Shown here piece after piece: positions 6,059 to 12,106 of a stretch of 12,106 nucleotides of DNA. The position numbers and the translations under genes are program-made. The notes under the pieces are model-generated. The model was not told the DNA's origin. It saw only the letters and a program-made list of their open reading frames with translations, and did no database searches. Each line of letters opens with the position of its first letter. The stretch's first letter is position 1. The stretch lies in the NCBI GenBank assembly GCA_021808985.1, contig JAKBAQ010000058.1:1-12106 (forward strand). The letters are read 5' to 3'. This DNA comes from Pseudomonadota bacterium (GTDB lineage: Bacteria > Pseudomonadota > Alphaproteobacteria > Acetobacterales > Acetobacteraceae).

Positions 6059-6415
6059 AACACCACCCCTGATTTAACAAATTCAAAAATCCATTACCGC
6101 TGCACTGCAGCGGTGGCAAGCACAATCTTTGGTTAATTTCTGTGACAACTAGGTTAATACTATCACTTTTTCGAGAAGGTTTATCATCAAAACTGCAAAA
6201 TAAGCACAACCTGAACGTGTTTATTTTTGGATATAACCCTATTTTTAAAAACATACACGGGTTTGTGTGCATTGTCTATTCGAATCGTTCCGGCCCGGCA
6301 TTTGTAACGGAAACAAATGCCGAATTCGGGCGTTTGAGCGGCCTGCTTGACAGTGTTGGAGGGAAGCCCGAATCACTTTTGGCATGCGCTTGCGGTCAGC
6401 CCTGTTGTGCCTGTC
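6059..6415. promoter_or_regulatory. AT-rich divergent regulatory region between the repeat protein and the acyltransferase
   Basis: This 357-bp gene-free stretch is far richer in A and T than its surroundings; 6181-6260 is roughly one third GC. It contains a 9-bp-arm inverted repeat (6096-6114) in the leader of the repeat-protein gene. Two direct copies of GGTTAAT (6131-6137, 6152-6158) lie 21 bp apart, about two helical turns. A possible minus-strand promoter is TTGTGC (6209-6204) with GATAAA (6185-6180). A possible plus-strand -10 is TATAAC (6232-6237). The promoter matches are weak. I see no convincing small gene here. Confidence 0.5.
6096..6114 (-). repeat. Perfect inverted repeat in the repeat-protein leader
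   Basis: ACCGCTGCA (6096-6104) and TGCAGCGGT (6106-6114) are perfect 9-bp arms around one base. In RNA this folds as an 8-bp stem with a 3-nt loop. It ends 38 bp upstream of the repeat-protein ATG and is the only GC-rich patch in an AT-rich leader. It may be a dimeric-regulator operator or a 5' mRNA-stabilising hairpin. Confidence 0.6.
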
Positions 6416-7486
6416 ATGAATGTTTCACCGGCCAGGCGACCGGGCAAGCTGATCAGCCTGGAGGTGGCCCGGTTCGTCGCGGCGCTTTGTGTTGGAACCG
6501 ACCATATTGTCAGCTTCGCCGCCTCGCTCCGCCCGGCGCCGGTGCTGGGGGGGGTTGATCTGCCGCCGATCATCGCGGTGCTGTTCTTCTTCGTACTGAG
6601 CGGCTTCGTGATATATGGCGCGCACCGGGAGGATTTTGGGCGGCTGAACCGGCTGCCGCGCTTCCTCTGGCGGCGATTCTGGCGGATTTATCCGGTTTAC
6701 TGGCTCTCGCTGGTCATTCCTCTGTATTTTTTGTGGCCGACATGCAGCCCGGGATATCTGGCGCATATCCTCACGCTCGACCCGTTCACCCGCAACGGCG
6801 GTTTCAGGGAGCTGATTCCGCCGGCCTGGAGCCTGCGTTTCGAACTCGCCTTCTATCTGATGTTCACCCTGGCGCTGCTGCCCCTGGTGGGGCGCTATAT
6901 TCTTGGCGCCTGGGTGTTTCTGGTGGCCTGGCATTTGGGCCAGACGCTGCCGCCGCTAAGATACGTGCTGCCGCGCCTGCGCCCGCCCCATGCGCTGGCC
7001 TGGCATTTTTTTGGCGTGCATGAGGTGATGTTCTTCGCCGGGCTGGCGGCGGGGGCGGTTTTTTTCAGGCTGCGGCTGCGCCAGCCCTGGCCATGGCTGC
7101 TGCTGGCGGGGGGGGCAAGCGCCCTGGTGCTGCTGGAGCGGCTGGATGATTGGGGGTTTGTCTATCCCAGCCTACAGCGCGCGCCGCTGGTGGCGGGGAG
7201 CCTGGCCGCCATCATCGTCGGCCTGGCGGCGCTGGAAAATGGCGGGCATTTGCGGCTAAGCCCGCGGCTGGGCCGGCTCGGCGCCCTCTCCTACCCGTTT
7301 TATATATTCCACCCTTCGATTCTGTTTCTCGGCAGTGTCTTTATATATGACCATCCGGGGGACAAGCAGATGTTCAGCCCCCTCGCCGTTTTCGTCGGGT
7401 TCATGGCCGCGTCGCTCGGCGCGAGCGTGCTGGTCACGTTTTTCTATGACCGGCCGCTGCAGCGTTTCGCGCGCAGGATTTTGTAG
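6416..7486 (+). CDS. Membrane acyltransferase 3 family protein (OafA/YrhL-like)
   Basis: From the ATG at 6416 the protein has 356 residues. The frame is open back to a TTG at 6347, but that extension (VLEGSPNHFWHA...) is not family-like. The ATG itself has a poor ribosome-binding site, so the start is uncertain. It is a polytopic membrane protein with family hallmarks: the opening KLISLEVARFVAALCV with an active-site-type His in GTDHIV, FFFVLSGFVIYG, the basic-aromatic RRFWRIYPVYWLSL, the PPAWSLRFELAFYL segment, and the late GALSYPFYIFHPSIL. These integral membrane enzymes transfer O-acyl groups, usually acetyl, to sugars of exopolysaccharide, LPS or other envelope glycans. The real acceptor here is unknown. 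It is divergent from the secreted repeat protein and ends 2 bp from the converging ClC gene. Confidence 0.88.
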   Translation: MNVSPARRPGKLISLEVARFVAALCVGTDHIVSFAASLRPAPVLGGVDLPPIIAVLFFFVLSGFVIYGAHREDFGRLNRLPRFLWRRFWRIYPVYWLSLVIPLYFLWPTCSPGYLAHILTLDPFTRNGGFRELIPPAWSLRFELAFYLMFTLALLPLVGRYILGAWVFLVAWHLGQTLPPLRYVLPRLRPPHALAWHFFGVHEVMFFAGLAAGAVFFRLRLRQPWPWLLLAGGASALVLLERLDDWGFVYPSLQRAPLVAGSLAAIIVGLAALENGGHLRLSPRLGRLGALSYPFYIFHPSILFLGSVFIYDHPGDKQMFSPLAVFVGFMAASLGASVLVTFFYDRPLQRFARRIL

Positions 7487-7488
7487 GC

Positions 7489-9276
7489 TTATTCGCCGGA
7501 CATTTCGCGGCGGCGGCGGTCCAGCTCCTCGTTGTAGCGGCGCAGGGCGTATTGCTCGGTCAGCAGGCCGAGGACGTTGCGGGTGTCGGGGCCGTCAAGC
7601 ACGGCGAGGGCGTCGGCCTCGGCGGCCTCGAAGGCGGCCAGGGCTTCCTTCACGGTCATCGCGGGCAGCAGGAAATGCTCCTGATGGTGCAGAATGTCGC
7701 GCACGGCGCGGCCTTCGCCGGTGATCGCGAAGGCTTCGGCCGGGTAGGCGATGCCGGCATAGGCGGATTCGGCGTCAGTCACGATCACGCGCTGGGTGGA
7801 GCCGAGCGGCACCTCGGCGCGGAAGGACATCAGGGTCATGCCTTGATGCACCATCGCGGTGGCGCGGCGCATCATGCGCCCGACGGTGAGGGACTGGATC
7901 CAGCCGACATCGACGGCGCTGCGGATCTGCTCGCCGCGCAGGTGGAAGCGCCAGGTGGCGAAGGAGTAGCCGAACAGGCGGCGCACGGTGATGGCCGAGA
8001 CGATGGAGGCGGCCAGCACCGCCATGGTGACGCCGAAATTCTGGGTGCTCTCCAGGGCGAGGAAGGTCATGGTCATGGGGCCGCCGACGACCGCGACGGC
8101 CAGGGCGCTCATACCCACGACGGCATAAAAGCCGCTGGGCATGGGCGTGATGAAGGGCAGCATGGTGAGCAGACCGGCGAAGACCTTGCCAAACAGCGCG
8201 CCCAGGAACAGCGAGGCGAAAAACAGGCCGCCGCGAAAGCCCGAGCCGATGGAAAAGGCCGAGGCCACCGATTTTATGAGCAGAAACCCCAGCACGATGA
8301 GAAAGGGGTAGGCTATGTTGATGTCAGCATGCAGGGCGGAGTGGCCGGAGGACATGGCCTTGGGGGAGATGCAGCCCAGCAGCCCGGTGATGGCGCCGCC
8401 GAGAACGGGGCGCGCCCAGAGGGGAATGCCTGAACGGCGGAACAGGGCCTCAATGGCCGTGACGCCGCGCATGACCGCGATGCCGGCCAGGCCGCAGGCC
8501 ACACCCTCCACCAGCACCGCGGCATAGGCGGCGTTGGGCACATTGGCGGGCAGGGTGACCAGCAAGGGCGGGGTGCCACCGGAGATGACCTGCACCGTGA
8601 GCGTGCCGGCCAGCGCGGCGATGACCACGAAGGGAAGCGTCGCGATTGAGTATATGCCGATGATCAGCTCGATACCGTAGAAGGCGCCGCATAAGGGGGC
8701 GTTGAAGGCGCCGCCGATGGCGGCGGCCGTGCCGCAGCCGACCAGGACGCGCAGGTCGTTCCGGCGGAGGCGGAAGCTGCGGCCCAGGCGGGAGGCGATG
8801 CCGGCGCCAAGCTGGGCGTAGCCGGCCTCCATGCCGACCGAGGCGCCCACGCCGTTGGACCAGGCGGTCTGCGCCGAGACGATCAGGCTGTCATTCAGCG
8901 AAACGCGCCCGCCATAGAGCGCGTTGGCTTCCACCGGGTCGACCAGGTTGCGCGGGCGCAGCCGGGAGAGCGCCCACATGCTGACGCCCAGCACCGTGCC
9001 GCCCAGCACCGGCACCAGAAACGCCCGCAACGGCGCGATATGCACTGATTCAGAGAGCCCCTGCCCCGATGGCAGCGCGAACAGGCGCTCATGCATGATC
9101 TGGGTGATGGCGTTGATGATGACCACGCCCAGCCCGCCCAGCATACCGACGACGGCGGAGAGGATCGCCAGCCAGATTTCGTCGGCGCGGACCAGGGCGC
9201 GCAGCATTTGCGGCGCGTGCAGAACCCAGTCGCCAAGCGGACGCAGGGATGGCTGTTTGGTTGTTTGCTCGCTCAT
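7489..9276 (-). CDS. ClC-family chloride channel or H+/anion antiporter with C-terminal CBS region
   Basis: The start is the ATG at 9276 (MSEQTTKQPS), preceded by AGGGGAT; the frame runs further upstream only through rsmA antisense. The 595-residue protein has about ten or more hydrophobic segments (residues 33-445) with ClC landmarks: VGMEAG (148-153) at the GREGP position with the gating-type Glu150, the AAAIGGAFNAPLCGAFYGIEL helix pair (184-204), GSGFRGGLFFASLFLGALFG (344-363) in place of the GxFxP segment, GMSALAVAVVGGP (388-400) and Tyr437 near the R helix. Residues about 462-580 look like a CBS pair (LTVGRMMRR; FLLPAMTVKEALAAFEAAEADALAVLD). ClC proteins move Cl- or other anions, often coupled to protons. 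The usual GSGIP serine segment is not evident (RNLVDPVEAN is near that place), so anion preference is open. It is divergent from rsmA. Confidence 0.88.
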   Translation of the reverse strand: MSEQTTKQPSLRPLGDWVLHAPQMLRALVRADEIWLAILSAVVGMLGGLGVVIINAITQIMHERLFALPSGQGLSESVHIAPLRAFLVPVLGGTVLGVSMWALSRLRPRNLVDPVEANALYGGRVSLNDSLIVSAQTAWSNGVGASVGMEAGYAQLGAGIASRLGRSFRLRRNDLRVLVGCGTAAAIGGAFNAPLCGAFYGIELIIGIYSIATLPFVVIAALAGTLTVQVISGGTPPLLVTLPANVPNAAYAAVLVEGVACGLAGIAVMRGVTAIEALFRRSGIPLWARPVLGGAITGLLGCISPKAMSSGHSALHADINIAYPFLIVLGFLLIKSVASAFSIGSGFRGGLFFASLFLGALFGKVFAGLLTMLPFITPMPSGFYAVVGMSALAVAVVGGPMTMTFLALESTQNFGVTMAVLAASIVSAITVRRLFGYSFATWRFHLRGEQIRSAVDVGWIQSLTVGRMMRRATAMVHQGMTLMSFRAEVPLGSTQRVIVTDAESAYAGIAYPAEAFAITGEGRAVRDILHHQEHFLLPAMTVKEALAAFEAAEADALAVLDGPDTRNVLGLLTEQYALRRYNEELDRRRREMSGE

Positions 9277-9316
9277 ATCCCCTGTTGCCACGGCCACGCC
9301 TCGGCTAACAAGCACC

Positions 9317-10147
9317 ATGCCGGATGAAATTTCACCACCGCCGCTGCGCGAGGTCATAAAGGCCCATGACCTGCGGGCTGATAAATCGCTGGGGCAGCAT
9401 TTTCTGCTCGACCCGAACCTGCTGGCCAGCATCGCCGCGCGGGCGGAGCCGCTGGAGGGGGTTAATGTCATCGAAATAGGCCCCGGGCCGGGCGGGCTGA
9501 CGCGCGCGCTGCTGGCCACCGGGGCGCGGCATGTGACCGCCATAGAATATGACCCGCGGGCAGTGGCGGCGATACGGGCGCTGGCGCAGACGGCGCGAGG
9601 GCGGCTGACGATTCTCCACGCGGATGCGATGAAGGCCGACCTGCCGGCGCTGGTGCCGGCGCCGCGCGCCATAGTGGCCAACCTGCCTTACAATATCGGC
9701 ACGCCGCTGCTGGTCTCATGGCTGATGCGGGCGGGGGAGTTTCAGGCGTTCACGCTGATGTTCCAGCTGGAGGTGGCGGAGCGAATCTGCGCCGCGCCCG
9801 GCAGCCCGGCCTATGGGCGGATTTCGGTGCTGGCGCAGTGGCTGTGCGATGTGGCGATTCTCATGCATATTCCGGCGGGCGCCTTCGCGCCGCCGCCGAA
9901 GGTGGATTCCGCCTTGATAAGGCTGGTGCCCAAGCCTGAGCAGCCGCCGTTGCGGCATATCCGGGCGATGGAAAAGCTGACCGCCGCCGCCTTTGGCCAG
10001 CGGCGCAAGATGCTGCGCGGCGCGCTAAAGGGGCTTGGCGGCGCAGCACTTCTGGAGGCCGCCGGGATAGACCCGGCCAGGCGGGCCGAGACGCTCAGCG
10101 TCGCGGAGTTCGAGCGGTTGATGCGGGTGCTTACAGGCGGCGAATAA
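9317..10147 (+). CDS. rsmA: 16S rRNA (adenine(1518)-N6/adenine(1519)-N6)-dimethyltransferase
   Basis: RsmA (KsgA) uses S-adenosylmethionine to dimethylate two adjacent adenines near the 3' end of 16S rRNA, a late check in small-subunit assembly. The 276-residue product begins MPDEISPPPLREVIKAHDL and shows SLGQHFLLDPN (24-34), the SAM-binding EIGPGPGGLT (53-62), the acidic ribose ligand EYDP (77-80), HADAMK (101-106) and the catalytic NLPYNIGTPLL (122-132). FAPPPKVDSALIRL and FGQRRKMLRGALK in the C-terminal half are family signatures. I chose the ATG at 9317, the start of family homology; the frame continues upstream only as ClC antisense. The ribosome-binding site is weak. Only 40 bp separate its start from the divergent ClC start, so its promoter probably lies inside the ClC coding region. 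Confidence 0.96.
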   Translation: MPDEISPPPLREVIKAHDLRADKSLGQHFLLDPNLLASIAARAEPLEGVNVIEIGPGPGGLTRALLATGARHVTAIEYDPRAVAAIRALAQTARGRLTILHADAMKADLPALVPAPRAIVANLPYNIGTPLLVSWLMRAGEFQAFTLMFQLEVAERICAAPGSPAYGRISVLAQWLCDVAILMHIPAGAFAPPPKVDSALIRLVPKPEQPPLRHIRAMEKLTAAAFGQRRKMLRGALKGLGGAALLEAAGIDPARRAETLSVAEFERLMRVLTGGE

Positions 10148-10150
10148 GGG

Positions 10151-10171
10151 CGGGGGAGATATCTGCCCCCG
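10151..10171. terminator. GC hairpin between convergent rsmA and the CHAP gene
   Basis: CGGGGG (10151-10156) and CCCCCG (10166-10171) can pair, with a further AG/CT pair possible inside the loop. The hairpin sits in the 45-bp gap between two converging genes, where transcription of both must end. There is no T-run on either side, so if it terminates it is not a classic intrinsic terminator. Confidence 0.35.
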
Positions 10172-10192
10172 GCGTATCAGGCGGCGGCTGGA

Positions 10193-11089
10193 TTATTGCA
10201 GGTTGCGATCCGGGCCTTCGGTGCTGACCGCGTGGACGCTGGGCGCCTCCGCGACTTCGTTGCTCTGGCCGTTGGCGGCGATGACGGTGCTGATGGACGG
10301 CTTGTCATAGATGAAGCCGTAGGTGGGGTAGGCGGAGCCCCAGGTTCGGCTGTCACCCAGTTCGACCTCGACCTCGGACCAGTTATTCTCGGGAGAGACG
10401 TCCTGCACGGTGACATCGTTGGTGATGGCGCCGGCGACCCAGTTGGCCTGGGTGACGAGGATGGTGCGGCTGTTGATGACATCGGTGACGACGGCGACAT
10501 GGCCAAGCGGCATGCGGCCGATGGAGCGGAAGTTGAGCACCGCGCCTTCAACCGGGACGGCGCCGCGCGCGTAGCGGCCAGCGGCCTCGGCCCACCAGAG
10601 GAAGGCGTTGCCTGTCAGGTCGATATGGGAGACCTCGCGCGCGTAGGGGACGCATTGCAGGCTGGAATGACGGTAGAGCGCGGCGCGGTTGTGGATGTAA
10701 TGCGGGCGGATGTAATGCGGGTGATAGTCAGCCAGCCGGACATGATGATCCAAGCGCGGATGATATTCGGAGTGATGTTCCACGTAGTGCGGGTGGTATT
10801 CAGCAAGCCGCACGTGATGCGCGGCATAGTCATGATGTTCCACGTAGTGCGGGTGGTATGCCACGGTTTTCAGGTGCAGCGGCGCGGTGTGGTGGTAGCG
10901 CGCGAGGCTGACATGGCCGTGCAGGTGGCTGTGAGAGTAAGCCAGATGCGGGACGGTGTGGTGGACATAGTGACGGGTGGTGGCGTGAGCGGCGGCGGCG
11001 GCGAAAAAGGACGCGCCGGCGAGGACGGCGCTGAGCACGGTGAGGCGGGCTTTCGCCCCAAAGCCGCTGAGCCTGGTTTTGCCGGCCAT
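10193..11089 (-). CDS. Exported CHAP-domain protein with a histidine-rich repeat region
   Basis: The 298-residue protein starts at the ATG at 11089, which has GGAG six bases upstream; the longer frame to 11122 lacks support. A signal peptide (AKARLTVLSAVLAGASFF, ending near AHA at 36) predicts export. Residues 40-141 hold 29 histidines, many in YHPHY units (78-82, 98-102, 122-126) alternating with HHVRLA (91-96, 115-120). A CHAP (NlpC/P60-like amidohydrolase) domain follows, with QCVPYAR (Cys146), GHVAVV (His197) and QANW (Asn216) as the likely catalytic set. CHAP domains usually cut peptidoglycan amide bonds, so a cell-wall hydrolase is the best guess. The His-rich segment could bind metal ions such as Zn or Ni, or respond to pH. 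The tail (about 270-298) is low complexity. The gene is monocistronic by layout. Confidence 0.85.
   Translation of the reverse strand: MAGKTRLSGFGAKARLTVLSAVLAGASFFAAAAAHATTRHYVHHTVPHLAYSHSHLHGHVSLARYHHTAPLHLKTVAYHPHYVEHHDYAAHHVRLAEYHPHYVEHHSEYHPRLDHHVRLADYHPHYIRPHYIHNRAALYRHSSLQCVPYAREVSHIDLTGNAFLWWAEAAGRYARGAVPVEGAVLNFRSIGRMPLGHVAVVTDVINSRTILVTQANWVAGAITNDVTVQDVSPENNWSEVEVELGDSRTWGSAYPTYGFIYDKPSISTVIAANGQSNEVAEAPSVHAVSTEGPDRNLQ
10691..10858 (-). repeat. In-frame tandem repeats coding the YHPHY/HHVRLA units
   Basis: The coding DNA for residues 78-133 of the CHAP protein is internally repetitive. A 27-bp stretch occurs identically at 10773-10799 and 10833-10859, a 60-bp (20-codon) period. 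A third, diverged unit lies near 10709-10730. The first full unit is 20 residues and the second 24, the latter with an inserted SEYH-type segment; the last is partial. Exact DNA identity between copies suggests recent duplication or ongoing copy-number change. Confidence 0.85.
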
Positions 11090-11279
11090 CAAATGCTCCG
11101 CCCCAGATTGCCGTTGCGCCAAATCGTCATGCTATCGGGCTAAGGGTGGAATGCGTTTGGCGCAATACGAATTTGCGGCAAAAATGCAACATAGTGACAA
11201 AATCGTCATTTGCCGATGATGTGCGCAATTAAGTTAAGACAACATTCCTATTTGAGTTTTTCGTTATGATTTTTATTCT
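11090..11279 (-). promoter_or_regulatory. Repeat-dense upstream region of the CHAP gene
   Basis: This AT-richer gene-free stretch lies upstream of the CHAP gene. TTGCGCCAAA (11114-11123) and TTTGGCGCAA (11156-11165) are a perfect 10-bp inverted repeat, 42 bp centre to centre, about four helical turns. A related site, TTTGCGGCAA, lies at 11172-11181. AAATCGTCAT occurs twice as a direct repeat (11121-11130 and 11200-11209). This layout suggests binding sites for a regulator. I cannot pick a convincing -10/-35 pair. Confidence 0.45.
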
Positions 11280-11315
11280 AAAGAAACACGGCCACCCCTG
11301 CCCGAGGGATGGCCG
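11280..11315 (-). terminator. Rho-independent terminator of the lipoprotein-ridA operon
   Basis: CGGCCACCCCT (11289-11299) and AGGGATGGCCG (11305-11315) form an 11-bp stem with a 5-nt loop. Its one imperfect position becomes a G-U wobble in minus-strand RNA. The stem is followed on the minus strand by TGTTTCTTT, a T-rich tail. It lies 60 bp after the ridA stop. A smaller hairpin (GAAGCGG at 11324-11330 with CCGCTTC at 11338-11344) sits between the two. Confidence 0.75.
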
Positions 11316-11374
11316 CGATTCGGGAAGCGGCGGTTAACCGCTTCTGTTGCAAAACAAAAAAGGTTTTTTGGGGA

Positions 11375-11725
11375 TTACCGGCAGGCGGTGATCATGATCT
11401 CGACGAGATAGCCGGGATCGGCCAGGACGGCCTGAACGCAGGCGCGCGCGGGGGCGGCACCTTCGGGGAGCCAGGCGGTCCATACTTTGTTCATGGCTTC
11501 GCGATCCGCCATATTCTTGAGCCAGATATGCGCCTGGAGCAGGCGGGTGTTATCGGTGCCATGAGTTTCCAGCAAGGAATCGATCTGCGCGAGAACATCC
11601 TTGGTCTGGGCTGTGATGTCTTGCGAGGGGTCGGAGGCGACCACGCCCTGGGTGTAGACGAAGCCATGATACTCCACCGCCTTGGCGAGGACGGGGTTGG
11701 CATCGGTGCGGATGATACGGCTCAT
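11375..11725 (-). CDS. RidA/YjgF/YER057c/UK114-family protein (enamine/imine deaminase)
   Basis: RidA proteins hydrolyse reactive enamine/imine intermediates such as 2-aminoacrylate released by PLP enzymes, which would otherwise damage other enzymes. The 116-residue product begins MSRIIRTDANPVLAKAVEYHGFVYTQG and has the family substrate-binding arginine in APARACVQAVL (Arg94), followed by PGYLVEIMITA (104-114). Length fits the trimeric family. The ATG at 11725 follows AGAGGA; the frame open further upstream is antisense to the neighbouring lipoprotein gene. It lies 25 bp after a lipoprotein gene on the same strand and ahead of a terminator, so it is probably the last gene of a two-gene operon. 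The family is broad, and this member may be a paralogue with another substrate rather than canonical RidA. Confidence 0.92.
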   Translation of the reverse strand: MSRIIRTDANPVLAKAVEYHGFVYTQGVVASDPSQDITAQTKDVLAQIDSLLETHGTDNTRLLQAHIWLKNMADREAMNKVWTAWLPEGAAPARACVQAVLADPGYLVEIMITACR

Positions 11726-11750
11726 GAGTAAGGTTCCTCTTGTGAAAAAA

Positions 11751-12083
11751 TCAGGGGTTGATGATGTGCGGCGCCACGGCGGGGGGGCTTGGCAGGTCAT
11801 CGGGGCCGGCGCCGCCGGTCTGCTCGCAATGGCTGATCTGGCTTTCGCGGTCATGTTCGGCGCCGAGCCTCTCGCCGTCGAACACATGGGTGGGCATGGC
11901 GCCGTAGAGCAGCCCGTTCTGGGAGGGACGGGCTTGCAGGTCTAGCGTGCTGGCGTTGTAGCTGGCGTCGGCCTGGGCCGTGCAGGCGGCGTCGTCGGCC
12001 TGCTGGGCCTGGCTTTCCGGCTGGACCGGCGCGCAGGCGGCAAGCGCGCCGCAGGCCAGAACCGCCATCAGGAATTTCATCAT
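11751..12083 (-). CDS. Small lipoprotein, function unknown
   Basis: The protein has 110 residues and opens MMKFLMAVLACGALAAC, a short lipoprotein signal with the lipobox LAAC and the lipidated Cys at 17. The mature part is hydrophilic: a Gln/Ala-rich segment, two further cysteines (34 and 86) that could form a disulfide, an ARPSQNGLLYG stretch and a Pro-rich tail ending HIINP. I do not recognise a family. The start at 12083 has GGGGTG upstream; the second ATG three bases on is an equal alternative. The gene lies 25 bp ahead of ridA, so the pair is probably co-transcribed, though no functional link is evident. The upstream region runs off the right edge. Confidence 0.7.
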   Translation of the reverse strand: MMKFLMAVLACGALAACAPVQPESQAQQADDAACTAQADASYNASTLDLQARPSQNGLLYGAMPTHVFDGERLGAEHDRESQISHCEQTGGAGPDDLPSPPAVAPHIINP

Positions 12084-12106
12084 ATGTTTGCACCCCGGGC
12101 TTGTGT

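Noticed and set aside
5949..6272. 107-residue minus-strand open frame in the AT-rich region
   Set aside because: It overlaps the start of the repeat protein in another frame, has no ribosome-binding site that I can see, and its composition follows the AT-rich DNA.
6347..6352. Perfect TTGACA as a -35 box for the acyltransferase, or its TTG as the start codon
   Set aside because: No acceptable -10 lies 16-18 bp downstream, and the extra N-terminal residues from this TTG are not family-like.
7552..8433. 293-residue Gly/His-rich plus-strand open frame
   Set aside because: It is the antisense of the ClC coding region. The composition follows from the Ala/Leu/Val-rich membrane segments on the other strand.
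8924..9316. N-terminal extension of the rsmA frame by 131 codons
   Set aside because: It is antisense to ClC and unlike any RsmA; family homology starts at the ATG at 9317.
9277..9681. N-terminal extension of the ClC frame by 135 codons
   Set aside because: It runs through the antisense of rsmA, is Ser/Arg/Ala-rich without ClC likeness, and the ATG at 9276 has a good ribosome-binding site.
10196..11143. 315-residue plus-strand open frame over the CHAP gene
   Set aside because: It is antisense to a gene with a signal peptide and catalytic motifs; its Val/Met-rich repeats mirror the His codons opposite.

Overview
The window is a GC-rich chromosomal segment of a Gram-negative alphaproteobacterium. 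Lipoprotein signals, a periplasmic Tat phosphatase, a single-domain GshB, RsmA and a large secreted Gly/Ser-rich repeat protein make an Acetobacteraceae-like member of the Rhodospirillales my best guess. That placement rests on gene content and protein style, not on a marker-gene search. I see no tRNA, rRNA, CRISPR array, transposase or integrase. Most of the window is ordinary housekeeping and envelope sequence.

Layout, left to right. A minus-strand block runs from 2779 to the left edge: a small lipoprotein (2399-2779), glutathione synthetase gshB (1422-2366), a Tat-exported purple-acid-phosphatase-like metallophosphoesterase (414-1346) and the N-terminal part of an unrecognised gene (1-302). 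A 57-residue plus-strand ORF follows (2989-3162). Between it and msrA lies a compact pair of strong inverted repeats (3177-3281). An exported MsrA (minus, 3281-3979) and a cytoplasmic MsrB (plus, 4095-4508) are divergent from a 115-bp region. A textbook bidirectional terminator (4531-4566) separates msrB from a 490-residue secreted beta-repeat protein (minus, 4586-6058). That gene and an OafA-like acyltransferase (plus, about 6416-7486) diverge from an unusually AT-rich region of about 357 bp. The acyltransferase converges, with a 2-nt gap, on a ClC-type channel/antiporter with a C-terminal CBS region (minus, 7489-9276). The ClC gene is divergent from rsmA/ksgA (plus, 9317-10147). A CHAP-domain exported protein with a histidine-rich repeat region (minus, 10193-11089) comes next, with a repeat-dense upstream region. 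The right end holds ridA (minus, 11375-11725) and a small lipoprotein (minus, 11751-12083), probably one operon ending in a terminator at 11280-11315.

A loose theme is thiol and oxidative-damage handling (GshB, MsrA, MsrB, with RidA for reactive enamines) mixed with envelope functions. The points most worth following are: both Msr enzymes lack the usual resolving cysteine; the CHAP protein carries 29 histidines in about 100 residues, built from 20-24-residue repeats; the composite palindromic element abuts the msrA stop codon; recurrent TTTG-SS-GCAA sites lie upstream of the CHAP gene; and the ClC protein has a non-canonical selectivity filter. I found no clear case for a wholly new multi-gene system.
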